Below are positions 25,375 to 34,092 of a DNA stretch of 64,000 nucleotides, one piece after another (the stretch's first letter is position 1; every line of letters begins with the position of its first letter). The position numbers and the translations under genes were made by a program. Under the pieces are notes generated by a model. The model ran no database searches, had not been told where the DNA came from, and was given only the letters and a program-made list of their open reading frames with translations. Origin of the DNA: RGIG2041 sp045578865 (GTDB taxonomy: Bacteria > Bacillota > Clostridia > UBA1381 > UMGS1253); the NCBI GenBank assembly GCA_045578865.1, contig JAZNLB010000003.1, positions 1-64,000 on the forward strand, in the 5' to 3' direction.

Positions 25375-25991
25375 AAGCAAATAAAGCAGTAAATACATTT
25401 ACCGCCGGTCTTGTAGAGAATAATCCGACCTTTGTACAACTCATCGGTATGTGCCCGACATTGGCGACCACAACCTCGCTTCAAAACGGTTTTATGATGG
25501 GCCTTGCGGCAACTGCGGTTTTAACGGCATCCAATGTGGTGATTTCTCTTTTGCGTAAATGTATTCCCGACAAAATCCGTATTGCGGCGTATGTTGTTGT
25601 TATTGCGGGCTTTGTAACGATGATTGAAATGCTGATGAAGGCGTTTTTGCCGGAACTTTCGGAAAGTTTGGGCATTTTCATTCCGCTTATTGTTGTAAAT
25701 TGTATTATTTTGGCGCGTGCAGAGGCATTTGCATCGAAAAACAGCATAGGTCTTTCGGCACTCGACGGACTGGGCATGGGTTTTGGTTTTACGCTGGCCC
25801 TGTCTTTGATTTCCGCCGTGCGTGAACTTTTGGGCGCAGGCTCGATTTGGGGCATGCAGATTCTAGGCGCGCCGTATGAGCCGATGCTCGTGTTTATTTT
25901 GGCGCCGGGTGGATTTATTGTCCTTGGTCTGCTGATTGCAATTATTCAGATGATTCGCAATAAAAACAAGAAGAAAGGCGGTGCGGCATAA
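25371..25991 (+). CDS. rnfE: Rnf complex subunit E
   Basis: 206-residue integral membrane subunit of the RnfE/RsxE family with six helices. Motifs NPTFVQLIGMCP near the N-terminus and ALDGLGMGFGFTLAL carry the conserved Cys and Gly positions shared with RnfA. It is coupled to rnfG (ATGA) and shares one base with the rnfA start. Confidence 0.95.
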   Translation: MKANKAVNTFTAGLVENNPTFVQLIGMCPTLATTTSLQNGFMMGLAATAVLTASNVVISLLRKCIPDKIRIAAYVVVIAGFVTMIEMLMKAFLPELSESLGIFIPLIVVNCIILARAEAFASKNSIGLSALDGLGMGFGFTLALSLISAVRELLGAGSIWGMQILGAPYEPMLVFILAPGGFIVLGLLIAIIQMIRNKNKKKGGAA

Positions 25992-26575
25992 TGGATTTTT
26001 CCGGATTTATCAACATCGTACTGACCGCTATCTTGATTGAAAATTTCGTATTGGTAAAGTTTTTGGGTATATGCCCGTTTTTGGGTGTTTCCAAAAAGGT
26101 GGATACCGCCGTGGGCATGGGTGGTGCGGTAGCCTTTGTTATGACGCTTGCCAGTGCGCTGACCTACCTTGCGTGGACCTACATTCTCATACCGCTCGGT
26201 TTAGAGTATTTGCAGACGATTGCATTTATCTTAATTATTGCCGTACTGGTGCAGTTTGTGGAAATGGTACTCAAAAAACTTTTGCCGGCACTCTACAATG
26301 CGCTTGGCATTTATCTGCCATTGATTACGACGAACTGTGCGGTGCTTGGAGCGGCAATTTTGAATGTGCAAAACGGCTATAATTTTATACAGTCTGTTTT
26401 GTTCGGGCTTTGTTCGGCGCTCGGATTTACGCTGGCGATTGTTCTGTTTGCGGGCGTGCGTGAGCGCACGCAGTTTTCCAAACCGCCCAAGTGCATGGAA
26501 GGTTTTCCGATTGCCTTGGTATCCGCAGGTCTGATGGCGTTGGCATTTGGCGGATTTTCCGGTTTTTCGATTTAA
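25991..26575 (+). CDS. rnfA: Rnf complex subunit A
   Basis: 194 residues, six membrane helices, pseudo-symmetric to RnfE. NFVLVKFLGICPFLGVSKK and LITTNCAVLGAA carry the conserved Cys residues that place a 2Fe-2S cluster between RnfA and RnfE in characterised complexes. TAATG overlap with rnfE. Confidence 0.96.
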   Translation: MDFSGFINIVLTAILIENFVLVKFLGICPFLGVSKKVDTAVGMGGAVAFVMTLASALTYLAWTYILIPLGLEYLQTIAFILIIAVLVQFVEMVLKKLLPALYNALGIYLPLITTNCAVLGAAILNVQNGYNFIQSVLFGLCSALGFTLAIVLFAGVRERTQFSKPPKCMEGFPIALVSAGLMALAFGGFSGFSI

Positions 26576-26597
26576 GTAAGAAAGGAGTACACGGGTG

Positions 26598-27377
26598 ATG
26601 CAGATTTTAACAGCAGTAGGAGTGCTTGGTGGCCTCGGTATTCTTTTCGGGGCGATTTTAGGCATAGCATCTCTTTTGTTTTATGTAAAAGAAGATCCGC
26701 GCGTGGCGCAGATTACCGAACTTTTGCCCGGTGCGAACTGCGGCGGTTGTGGCTTTGCCGGTTGTGCAAATCTTGCGGCGGCGATTGCTAAAGGGGAAGC
26801 ACCGATTACGGCTTGTCCGGGGTGCAGCGCAGAAAACACGGCAAAAATTGCTGAAATTATGGGAAGCGGCGCCGTGGAAAAGAAACGCATGGTTGCTTTT
26901 GTAAAGTGCAGCGGCGCTAAAGATACCGTTGCGGAAAAATATATTTACAGCGGTGTCGAGGATTGTTTGGTTGCGGCAAGACTGGGCGGAGGCATGAAAG
27001 TGTGCTCGGCGGCGTGTCTTGGCTTGGGCAGTTGCGTAAAGGCGTGCCCGTTTGATGCAATACATATCCAAAACGGCGTTGCCGTGGTGGATGAAAATAA
27101 ATGTACCGCTTGCGGCAAGTGTGTCCAAACCTGCCCGAAGGGCGTTATTGAAATCGTAGCGGCAGATACCCCTGTCAAGGTGGCGTGCAACAACAACGAA
27201 AAAGGCGTTATGGTTAATAAGTTTTGCTCGGCAGGTTGTATCCGGTGCAAACTTTGTGAAAAGGCGTGTCCGGTGCAGGCGATCCGTGTAGACGCCGCCA
27301 GCGCAGTGATTGATTACAATAAATGTATCGGTTGCGGTGCTTGTAAAGAAAAATGCCCGAGAAAAGTTATTGTCTGA
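26598..27377 (+). CDS. rnfB: Rnf complex subunit B
   Basis: About 259 residues: one membrane helix, the CGGCGFAGC..C 4Fe-4S domain near residue 48, and further ferredoxin-type clusters (CLGLGSCVKACP, CTACGKCVQTCP, CIRCKLCEKACP, CIGCGACKEKCP). It accepts electrons from reduced ferredoxin. Start is ambiguous between GTG 26595 and ATG 26598; GGAG at 26584 suits either. It closes the operon, ahead of a terminator at 27385. Confidence 0.95.
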   Translation: MQILTAVGVLGGLGILFGAILGIASLLFYVKEDPRVAQITELLPGANCGGCGFAGCANLAAAIAKGEAPITACPGCSAENTAKIAEIMGSGAVEKKRMVAFVKCSGAKDTVAEKYIYSGVEDCLVAARLGGGMKVCSAACLGLGSCVKACPFDAIHIQNGVAVVDENKCTACGKCVQTCPKGVIEIVAADTPVKVACNNNEKGVMVNKFCSAGCIRCKLCEKACPVQAIRVDAASAVIDYNKCIGCGACKEKCPRKVIV

Positions 27378-27384
27378 CTCGTAT

Positions 27385-27418
27385 AAATCCGCACAATCAA
27401 CCAGTTGTGCGGATTTTG
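27385..27418 (+). terminator. Terminator of rnf operon
   Basis: AAATCCGCACAA / TTGTGCGGATTTT, 12-bp stem with an 8-nt loop, weak T tail. Confidence 0.8.
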
Positions 27419-27432
27419 CATGCTTTCGCAGA

Positions 27433-27461
27433 TTGACAAAATACAAATTATGGCATACAAT
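27433..27461 (+). promoter_or_regulatory. Promoter of Mur ligase-ddl operon
   Basis: TTGACA 27433-27438 and TACAAT 27456-27461, 17-bp spacer. Confidence 0.75.
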
Positions 27462-27493
27462 GGTGCTATATGGGTTAATAAGGGGAGAGTCAG

Positions 27494-29023
27494 ATGGGAT
27501 TTTGGCCAAGAAAGGTACTTAGAGAGATAACGCATGCTTTGGGAAATGGCGCATACAAGAAAAAAGCAAAAAAATATCCGGAACTGTTTTTTACATTGAG
27601 AGAACTTTGCGTGCGCGCAGGATTGAACATGGAAAACACCGATGGGAATGTGCAGGCAAAACTGGACAAAACCGTTTCGTATGTATGCCGTTGGGGTGAC
27701 AGATTTACAAAAGATTGCATCTGTGTGCAACTCTATGGAGACAGCGATGCGGAGATGAAACTGGCTACACAAAGCGGCGCTTTGGTTTGTGTGACCGACC
27801 ATGGCATCGACGGGGTGGACTGTATTGTAGTTGAGCATCCGGAGATTGTTTATGCAGATTTGTGTGCCATCCTTCGTGAAAATGCGAAGACGGAAGCCAC
27901 AGTTGTTGTGGGTAGTATTGGTAAGACAACGACGAAGAAAATGATTGAATCGGTATACCGCCAAGCGTTTTATACGATGTGCGATTCGGGAAATGATAAT
28001 ATATTAGATAGCGTGGGCTCAATTTGTCAGCACTTGCCGCGTAAGGCAAAGCAATATATTGCGGAACTTTCCGAAGATACGCCCGGTTTGATTGAACAAA
28101 TGTCGAAGATTACAAAACCGAGCATTGCCGTGATTGCAACGATTGATAAATCTCATATTGAGCATTATGGCAGTGAAGAGAATATTTTCAACGAGTTTCG
28201 TTCCGTGACAAAATATATGCCTGAAGACGGAGTATGCATCATCGGTCTGGACCAACCGAATGCGAAGGCGTTGATTACGGACAAGCGTGTGATTTATGTT
28301 TCTGATAAAAATTCGGAGGCGGATTTTTGGGCATCCGATATTGCAGTAACGCCGTCAGGTCTTACATTTCATGTGCACGAAAAGGCAACCGGAAATGTCT
28401 ATCCGGTAGAATTAATCAATGCATTTGCACACCATAATGTATCTACGGCACTTTTGGCATTTGCCGCAGGCGTGGCAGCCGGTGTCGGTTATAAGCAAAT
28501 CGTGGCCGGTTTGAAAACATACCGTGCGACGGGTATTCGCCAGAATGTATATAAGGCGGGCAGCAAAGTTGTTTATGCCGATTGCTATAATGCAGTTGCA
28601 AAATCCATTCGCTCTGCGATTTCAGGTGCACAGCAAATCCCGGTGCGTGGCAAGAAAATTGCTGTGCTCGGTGATGTTGCTGAAGCAGGGGATTATACGG
28701 AATCGACACATATGGAAATTGCTGAAATTATCAATGCGTCCGATTTTGATGTTGTGATGACTTTCGGTACGGAACTTAAAAAGGCATTGACAAAAACAAA
28801 GATGCGTGATGGTTTGCTGGTTTTGACCTTTGAAAAGCAAAAGGTAATGAACCGCGCGCTGAAAGCACAGGTGAAAAGCGGTGACCTCGTTTTGTTCAAA
28901 GCGAGTCACAGCGGGCATTTAAACAAATCGATTGCGGCAGTTTTTCCGTTTGCCTATATGTATCAGGCAATCAAATATTATACCCCGCGTTTGATGTGGC
29001 ATTTTAAGGTTATTTTAAACTAA
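27494..29023 (+). CDS. Mur ligase family protein (MurF-like, divergent)
   Basis: 509 residues of the Mur ligase superfamily, closest in layout to MurF, which adds D-Ala-D-Ala to the UDP-muramyl tripeptide. The ATP loop GSIGKTTTK lies near residue 145-153, IDKSHIEHYGS near 225, the AFAHHNVSTALLAFA block near 304, and a C-domain DCYNAV motif. Two usual MurF features differ: the EMG stretch reads ELSEDTPG, and the Lys carbamylated in active Mur ligases appears replaced (NIFNEFRSV). Pairing with ddl 15 nt downstream argues for a D-Ala-D-Ala related step, but it may be a specialised paralogue. Confidence 0.75.
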   Translation: MGFWPRKVLREITHALGNGAYKKKAKKYPELFFTLRELCVRAGLNMENTDGNVQAKLDKTVSYVCRWGDRFTKDCICVQLYGDSDAEMKLATQSGALVCVTDHGIDGVDCIVVEHPEIVYADLCAILRENAKTEATVVVGSIGKTTTKKMIESVYRQAFYTMCDSGNDNILDSVGSICQHLPRKAKQYIAELSEDTPGLIEQMSKITKPSIAVIATIDKSHIEHYGSEENIFNEFRSVTKYMPEDGVCIIGLDQPNAKALITDKRVIYVSDKNSEADFWASDIAVTPSGLTFHVHEKATGNVYPVELINAFAHHNVSTALLAFAAGVAAGVGYKQIVAGLKTYRATGIRQNVYKAGSKVVYADCYNAVAKSIRSAISGAQQIPVRGKKIAVLGDVAEAGDYTESTHMEIAEIINASDFDVVMTFGTELKKALTKTKMRDGLLVLTFEKQKVMNRALKAQVKSGDLVLFKASHSGHLNKSIAAVFPFAYMYQAIKYYTPRLMWHFKVILN

Positions 29024-29038
29024 TATAGGGGAGAGAAA

Positions 29039-29965
29039 ATGAAAGAAAAGAAAATACTGGTGGTTATGGGCGGTTGTTCTTCAGAGCGCGAGGTTTCGCT
29101 GCGTAGCGGAGAAGCGATTTACAATGCGCTTGTTTCCATGGGCTATAATGCGAAAAAATTTATACTTGATGAAAACAATGCCTGCAAAATTGCCGAGGAG
29201 GCACCGGATTTGTGCGTTCTTGTTTTGCACGGAAAAGGCGGTGAGGACGGCACCATTCAGGGCATGCTTGAACTGATGGGCATTCGCTATACAGGGTCGG
29301 GAGTTGCCGCAAGTGCAAACTGCATGAATAAAATCCTTGCAAAGCAGGTGCTTTCTTTTGAAAATATTCCGACGCCGGAGTTTTCGGTTATCCGTAAAGG
29401 TGAGGATGCAACACCGTTTGTGGAAAGTGTAGTTTCTCGATTCGGTTTTCCGCTCGTTGTCAAAGCGCCGTGTCAGGGTTCAAGCGTAGGTGTGGAAATT
29501 GTTCACACACGCGAGGATTTGCTGGGCGCGATTGAAAAAAATATTGTGTATGACGGCGAGATTTTGATAGAGCGATTTATTTGCGGTATGGAATTAACCG
29601 TGCCGGTGATGCAGGATGGGGATAAAACGATTGTATTTCCAATTGTGGAGATTGTTTCGGAAAATGCTTTTTATGATTTTGAATCAAAGTATACTGTTGG
29701 AATGAGCCGTCATATTATTCCGGCGCGCATTCCACCGGAGACTGCAAAAGAGATTGAAGTGTGTGCAGTAAAGGCCTATAAAGCTTTGGGATGCAAAGGC
29801 ATTGCTCGGATTGATTTCTTTGTGGATGCTGACCTTGCGCCGTATGTGATTGAAATCAACACCATCCCGGGCATGACAGCGACTTCGCTTGTGCCGGATT
29901 CTGCCAAGGCGGCGGGGATATCCTTTGAAGCGCTGGTAGAAAAAATGGTTTTACAGGTTTTATAA
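29039..29965 (+). CDS. ddl: D-alanine--D-alanine ligase
   Basis: 308-residue ATP-grasp enzyme. MGGCSSEREVSLRSG near the N-terminus, LHGKGGEDGTIQG near residue 62, KAPCQGSSVGV in the ATP lid, and EINTIPGMT near 274 with the metal ligands. GGGGAG precedes the start. Product feeds MurF-type ligation, fitting the preceding gene. Confidence 0.95.
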   Translation: MKEKKILVVMGGCSSEREVSLRSGEAIYNALVSMGYNAKKFILDENNACKIAEEAPDLCVLVLHGKGGEDGTIQGMLELMGIRYTGSGVAASANCMNKILAKQVLSFENIPTPEFSVIRKGEDATPFVESVVSRFGFPLVVKAPCQGSSVGVEIVHTREDLLGAIEKNIVYDGEILIERFICGMELTVPVMQDGDKTIVFPIVEIVSENAFYDFESKYTVGMSRHIIPARIPPETAKEIEVCAVKAYKALGCKGIARIDFFVDADLAPYVIEINTIPGMTATSLVPDSAKAAGISFEALVEKMVLQVL

Positions 29966-29974
29966 CATAAAAAT

Positions 29975-30007
29975 ACTTGCGGTGCATTGTTGCCGCAAGT
30001 GTTTTTT
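29975..30007. terminator. Terminator after ddl
   Basis: ACTTGCGG / CCGCAAGT stem with T6; its tail overlaps the end of the convergent alkyltransferase-like gene. Confidence 0.85.
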
Positions 30008-30320
30008 ATTTTCCGTCCCACAAATATTTATTTAAATCCACGCAGCCGTCTTTTACCTCGATTCCCTCGTTTTGCAAAAGGCGGATTTGTTCGTTTTCGC
30101 CGCCGAATACAAAGGCGGGGGATACCGCACCGAAGCGGTTGACGACACGATAGCACTTAATGTTTTTCGGGTCCGGATTTGCATGTAGTGCATAGCCGAC
30201 CACCTGCGACCAGTGCGGATTGCCTGCAAGGCGCGCAACCAAACCGTAAGTCGCTACTTTTCCGCGCGGTATGCGACGAACGATGTTATAAATTTTTTCA
30301 AAAGTATTTTGTTTTTCCAT
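30006..30320 (-). CDS. MGMT/alkyltransferase-like DNA-binding protein
   Basis: 104 residues covering only the C-terminal DNA-binding domain of O6-alkylguanine alkyltransferases, the size of ATL proteins. Family motifs: IPRGKVATYGLVARLAGNP (winged helix), SQVVGYALHANP, and the active-site region KCYRVVNRFG. The Cys of PCHRV is present but the following His is Tyr and the preceding Pro is Lys, so methyl transfer is doubtful; it may instead flag alkylated bases for repair. GGGTGA precedes the ATG at 30320; longer upstream frames lack a site. Confidence 0.82.
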   Translation of the reverse strand: MEKQNTFEKIYNIVRRIPRGKVATYGLVARLAGNPHWSQVVGYALHANPDPKNIKCYRVVNRFGAVSPAFVFGGENEQIRLLQNEGIEVKDGCVDLNKYLWDGK

Positions 30321-30407
30321 AAAGTTCACCCTATTTAGTGTAGCACAAATGTATTCTTCTATGCAAGAGCGTAGGTTATTGAAGCGATGAAAAACAAAAA
30401 AACAAGG

Positions 30408-30443
30408 AAAAATACTCACTTGCGATGAAGTGAGTATTTTTTT
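30408..30443. terminator. Terminator of spoIVB (bidirectional)
   Basis: AATACTCACTT (30411-30421) / AAGTGAGTATT (30428-30438), 6-nt loop, T runs on both strands; its edge touches the spoIVB stop codon. Confidence 0.85.
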
Positions 30444-31710
30444 ATCTGATTTTTTCTGTCTTGTCCACCATGAGCTCTGCAAATATGCCGTAGCCTCGGG
30501 CGGGGTCGTTTACAAAGACATGCGTGATTGCACCGATGAGTTTGCCGTTTTGAAGTATCGGACTGCCACTCATGCCTTGCACAATACCGCCGGTCAACTC
30601 CAGAAGTTCCGGGTCGGTCACGCGCAGCACCATCCCTTTTTCATCGCTTGCGGCGGTGAGCACGCGTTCGATGCACACATCAAATTCTTTTGCGTTTTTT
30701 CCGTCCGGTGCAAACCTTAACTTTGCTTCGCCTTCGCGGATTTCAAAGCGGCTTGCGACAGAAACGGGAGAGGTTGCCGGTAAATTTTTGCTGTTCCAGA
30801 TACCGTAAATACCTGCAGCGGAATTGGAAAGCACGCTGCCGTAATTGCCCGGTAAAAATGTGCCGCAAAGTTGACCGGGGCTTCCTTTCTGGCCGCGTGT
30901 GACGGCGGTGACCTCGCAAGGGGAAACCGAACCGTCAAGCACGCTCATCAGTTGAGCGGTGTCGATGTCGGCGATACCATGCCCGAGTGCTGCATACACG
31001 CCCTTATCCGGCCGGACGAATGTGAGCGTGCCAAGACCTGCCGTGCTGTCACGCACCCAGGCGCCGATTTTGATGCCGCTGTGTGTATGCGCGGGAACGA
31101 TGCTAAGGTTGTTTTTTTCACCAGCGCGCACATACTCGAGTGTAACTTCGGCAGAGCCGATTTGTCCGAGCAGTTCAGAAAAATGATCTGCATCCACAAT
31201 TTTTTGACCGTTTAAACTTAAAAGCACATCACCGGTTTGCAGACCTGCAGCCTTGGCGGGAGAGGCGCTTTTTCCGTTTGTGTCCGTAATATCGGTAAGC
31301 GCAACTACCAAAACGCCGTCGGTATAAATGCGGATGCCCAGACTTTCGCCACCGGGAATAACTGTGCATGTATCATACACGCTGACCGCTACTTTTTTCA
31401 AGGGCAGAAAACCGAACAGTTTTACATCGAGATTGTACTCGCCGACGGTACTTGTATCCAATACGATTCCCTTGTTTTGCGCGGCAGATAATGAGTTATA
31501 AACGGCGGAAATTTTATCCGGCTGCCTGTTTGCCGTAAGCGGCAAAGCCATGGATGCGTCTTTGGAAACGCAAATTCTGTCAGGGAGTGTGCGATACACG
31601 CACAGCGCGCCGAGGGCAAACGGCGACAAAAGCAGAGCAACTGCACATAGGCAGGACAAAAGGCGTTTAAAACGCAATTCTATCACATCCCGAACAGAAA
31701 ATTGAAGCAA
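30442..31710 (-). CDS. spoIVB: SpoIVB peptidase
   Basis: About 414-422 residues: an N-terminal membrane segment, a PDZ domain (KAAGLQTGDVLLSLNGQKI near 155-172), and an S55 serine peptidase domain with His in AALGHGIAD (near 245) and Ser in VQGMSGSPIL (near 388). In Bacillus it is secreted by the forespore and starts the sigma-K checkpoint by cleaving SpoIVFA. The start is uncertain: a TTG at 31710 lacks a ribosome site, and a GTG at 31686 has only CGGGAT. The usual neighbour spo0A is not seen here. Confidence 0.93.
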   Translation of the reverse strand: MLQFSVRDVIELRFKRLLSCLCAVALLLSPFALGALCVYRTLPDRICVSKDASMALPLTANRQPDKISAVYNSLSAAQNKGIVLDTSTVGEYNLDVKLFGFLPLKKVAVSVYDTCTVIPGGESLGIRIYTDGVLVVALTDITDTNGKSASPAKAAGLQTGDVLLSLNGQKIVDADHFSELLGQIGSAEVTLEYVRAGEKNNLSIVPAHTHSGIKIGAWVRDSTAGLGTLTFVRPDKGVYAALGHGIADIDTAQLMSVLDGSVSPCEVTAVTRGQKGSPGQLCGTFLPGNYGSVLSNSAAGIYGIWNSKNLPATSPVSVASRFEIREGEAKLRFAPDGKNAKEFDVCIERVLTAASDEKGMVLRVTDPELLELTGGIVQGMSGSPILQNGKLIGAITHVFVNDPARGYGIFAELMVDKTEKIR

Positions 31711-31809
31711 TCAGACTTCGTTTTTAATGTAACCGTCGGTGGCGTGTTTATGTGTTATAAAACCATACAAAATTCCTAAAAAATGCTAACTGGTATTTGT
31801 CATGCTACC

Positions 31810-31838
31810 TTGACAAAGTTTAAAAATTTGTATATAAT
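31810..31838 (+). promoter_or_regulatory. Promoter of ribU riboswitch transcript
   Basis: TTGACA 31810-31815 and TATAAT 31833-31838, 17-bp spacer; transcription would start about 6 nt before the aptamer. Confidence 0.8.
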
Positions 31839-31848
31839 AAATATAGAG

Positions 31849-31983
31849 AAATCTTCAGGGTTGGGTGCAATTCCCTACCGGCGGTAAAAATTGGTTTTTT
31901 AAAAATCAGTTCAAGCCCGCGAGTCGAAAGACTGACTCGGTGTGATTCCGAGGCCGACGGTAAAGTCCGGATGAAAGAAGATA
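31849..31983 (+). promoter_or_regulatory. FMN riboswitch (RFN element)
   Basis: Matches the RFN consensus in order: ATCTTCAGGGTTGGGTG, AATTCCCTACCGGCGGTA, a variable arm, AGCCCGCGAG, a second variable stem (GAGTC...GACTC), GGTGTGATTCCGAGGCCGACGGT, and the closing AGTCCGGATGAAAGAAGAT. FMN binding would favour the terminator at 32005-32029 and lower ribU expression. Confidence 0.97.
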
Positions 31984-32004
31984 TGTTTTTTCTTTTTTTG
32001 TGTG

Positions 32005-32029
32005 CCCTGTGATTTTTCAGGGTTTTTTT
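32005..32029 (+). terminator. Riboswitch expression-platform terminator
   Basis: CCCTG (32005-32009) / CAGGG (32018-32022) followed by T7, directly after the aptamer and before the ribU ribosome binding site. Confidence 0.8.
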
Positions 32030-32071
32030 AAATTTTTCGCATCAGCGAAAGCAACGGAGGGAGAAAAAACA

Positions 32072-32659
32072 ATGAAAAAAATCACAGTAAGAACAATTAC
32101 GGTGGTAGCGATGCTGTCTGCGGTGTCGGCGGTGCTTATGATGTTGCAAATAAAGTTTCCGTTTATGCCATCGTTCATTTCATTTGATGTTTCGGATATG
32201 CCGCCGCTTTTGGCGAGTTTCGCACTCGGTCCGATATGGGGCGTTGTGGTATGTCTGATTAAAAATGTTCTGCATGCTTTGTCGTCTAGCACGGGCGGCG
32301 TGGGTGAGCTTTCGAATTTCATTATCAGCAGCGCTTTTGTTTTCGTGGCAGGTTGGATTTATGATCGGATAAAAACGCGGAAGGGCGCAATCGTCAGTTC
32401 CGTAATCGGTGCGTTGGCATCTGCGGTGCTGTGCGTATTTTCAAATTATTTTATTATTTACCCGTTGTTTGGATTGATTGGTTGGAAACAGGAAATAATC
32501 TTGGGTGCGTATCAAATGATTTTGCCGTGGGTCAGCAATATGTGGCAGGCACTTTTCATTTTTAATTTGCCGTTTACTTTTGTCAAAGGGCTTTGTTGTG
32601 CATTGATTGCGTTTGCAATTTATAAACCGCTTTCGCCGGTGATGAAAGGCAGAAGGTAG
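32072..32659 (+). CDS. ribU: Riboflavin ECF transporter S component
   Basis: 195 residues with about six membrane helices. The RibU signature is visible: an aromatic/Pro-rich PFMPSFISFDVSDMPPLLASFALGP after helix 1, then the LKN-type segment IKNVLHALSS. It binds riboflavin and works with the shared EcfA/T module, not encoded here. The preceding FMN riboswitch fixes the substrate. ATG 32072 follows GGAGGGAG. Confidence 0.95.
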   Translation: MKKITVRTITVVAMLSAVSAVLMMLQIKFPFMPSFISFDVSDMPPLLASFALGPIWGVVVCLIKNVLHALSSSTGGVGELSNFIISSAFVFVAGWIYDRIKTRKGAIVSSVIGALASAVLCVFSNYFIIYPLFGLIGWKQEIILGAYQMILPWVSNMWQALFIFNLPFTFVKGLCCALIAFAIYKPLSPVMKGRR

Positions 32660-32697
32660 TAGGTTACATAGTTAGTATAGCCGAAGGGGGAAAAGAT

Positions 32698-33705
32698 ATG
32701 AGAATTATTGTAGATGCCATGGGCGGTGACGCATCGCCGAAAGCACAACTGGAGGGTGCACTTCGCGCCGTTCGTGAGCTTGGATTGGAAGTGGCTTTGG
32801 TGGGCGATAGCGACTTGATTGACGGCTATATGACAGCGATGGGAGAAGAAAAACCGGAAGGGCTTACATTGGTGCATGCCTCTGAAGTGATTACCAATGA
32901 TGAAGATCCGGCATTTGCGCTCAGAAGAAAAAAGGATGCCTCTATTGTGGTGGCGGCAAATATGCTTAAAAACGGCGAGGGTGATGCGTTGGTTTCTACC
33001 GGCTCTACCGGCGGCGTGTTGTGTGCAGGGCTTTTAATCGTCGGCAGAATTCCGGGCGTGCAACGACCGGCGCTTGCGCCGGTGTATCCGACGCAGCGTG
33101 GCTATGGAGTGCTGATAGATTGCGGTGCCAATGCGGATTGTAAGCCGCAGTATTTAGCGCAATTCGGTGTGATGGGCAGCATCTATGCCGCAGCTGTTTT
33201 GGGAAAAAAGGATGCAAAAGTTGCGCTGATTAACAACGGCACGGAGGAGCATAAGGGCAGCACGCTTTATAAAGAAGCGCATGCGCTTTTAAAGCGGGCG
33301 CCGATTCATTTTATCGGCAACATGGAGGGCCGAGATGTGATGAGTGGCGAAGCTGATGTTTTGGTGTGCGACGGCTTTACGGGAAATGTCATTTTAAAGG
33401 TCATTGAAGGTGTGTCATCTACACTTTTAAAGAATGTTAAGAGTGCGATGATGAGTACACTTAAAACTAAAATCGGTGCGCTTTTGGCAAAAGATGCTTT
33501 TAAGAGTTTGAAAAAAAAGATGGATTATTCCGAGCACGGCGGTGCGCTGTTGCTCGGCACAAAGTATCCGATTGTAAAAGGACACGGCGCGTCTGATGCA
33601 AAAGCTGTTTTTAGTGCAATTCGTCAGGCAGCGCGTATTGTGGAAGCGGATATCGTGCGTAAAATTGCAGCAGAAATCGAAAAAATGGCGGAAACGAATG
33701 CTTAA
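32698..33705 (+). CDS. plsX: Phosphate acyltransferase
   Basis: 335 residues of PlsX, which makes acyl-phosphate from acyl-ACP for phospholipid synthesis. DAMGGD at the N-terminus, NDEDPAFALRRKKDAS near 65, STGSTGG near 99, and LINNGTEEHKG near 178 are family hallmarks. GAAGGGGGAA precedes the ATG. It is followed by acpP with its own promoter, the usual Firmicutes neighbourhood. Confidence 0.96.
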   Translation: MRIIVDAMGGDASPKAQLEGALRAVRELGLEVALVGDSDLIDGYMTAMGEEKPEGLTLVHASEVITNDEDPAFALRRKKDASIVVAANMLKNGEGDALVSTGSTGGVLCAGLLIVGRIPGVQRPALAPVYPTQRGYGVLIDCGANADCKPQYLAQFGVMGSIYAAAVLGKKDAKVALINNGTEEHKGSTLYKEAHALLKRAPIHFIGNMEGRDVMSGEADVLVCDGFTGNVILKVIEGVSSTLLKNVKSAMMSTLKTKIGALLAKDAFKSLKKKMDYSEHGGALLLGTKYPIVKGHGASDAKAVFSAIRQAARIVEADIVRKIAAEIEKMAETNA

Positions 33706-33730
33706 TTTTCTATGAAAATCTTAAAAAAAC

Positions 33731-33759
33731 TTGACAAAAAGCTCCATATTTGGTATATA
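33731..33759 (+). promoter_or_regulatory. Promoter of acpP
   Basis: TTGACA 33731-33736 and TATATA 33754-33759, 17-bp spacer. Confidence 0.7.
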
Positions 33760-33816
33760 CATTAAATAAGGTATGATATTTGTACCGATTCAGCAGGAAA
33801 ATGGAGGGAAAACCAA

Positions 33817-34038
33817 ATGACATTTGAAAAAATTAGAGGAATTATTGCTGAACAACTTGGCATAGATGCAGAAACGATTACGATGGAATCTTCCTTTGTA
33901 GATGACTTGGGCGCAGACTCGCTCGATATTGTCAGCTTGATTATGGCAATGGAAGAGGAGTTCGGCATTGAATTTGCCGAGGAAGATACGGATAAAATCA
34001 GAACAGTGGGCGATGCTGTGAACTACATTGCTGATTAA
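33817..34038 (+). CDS. acpP: Acyl carrier protein
   Basis: 73 acidic residues with the phosphopantetheine attachment Ser in DLGADSLDIVSL (about residue 35). Carries the growing acyl chain in fatty acid synthesis. ATGGAGGG precedes the start. A terminator hairpin lies right after it, so ACP can be made in excess of rnc downstream. Confidence 0.96.
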   Translation: MTFEKIRGIIAEQLGIDAETITMESSFVDDLGADSLDIVSLIMAMEEEFGIEFAEEDTDKIRTVGDAVNYIAD

Positions 34039-34049
34039 GTTGCGTTGAG

Positions 34050-34075
34050 AGCAAAGGGTTTCCCCTTTGCTTTTT
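34050..34075 (+). terminator. Terminator or attenuator between acpP and rnc
   Basis: GCAAAGGG / CCCTTTGC stem (34051-34058/34063-34070) followed by T5. Confidence 0.75.
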
Positions 34076-34092
34076 ACTTTATGGAGGAAAAA

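Noticed and set aside
26658..27509. 283-residue minus-strand frame opposite rnfB
   Set aside because: Mirror of a Cys-rich ferredoxin gene; the plus strand carries full 4Fe-4S motifs.
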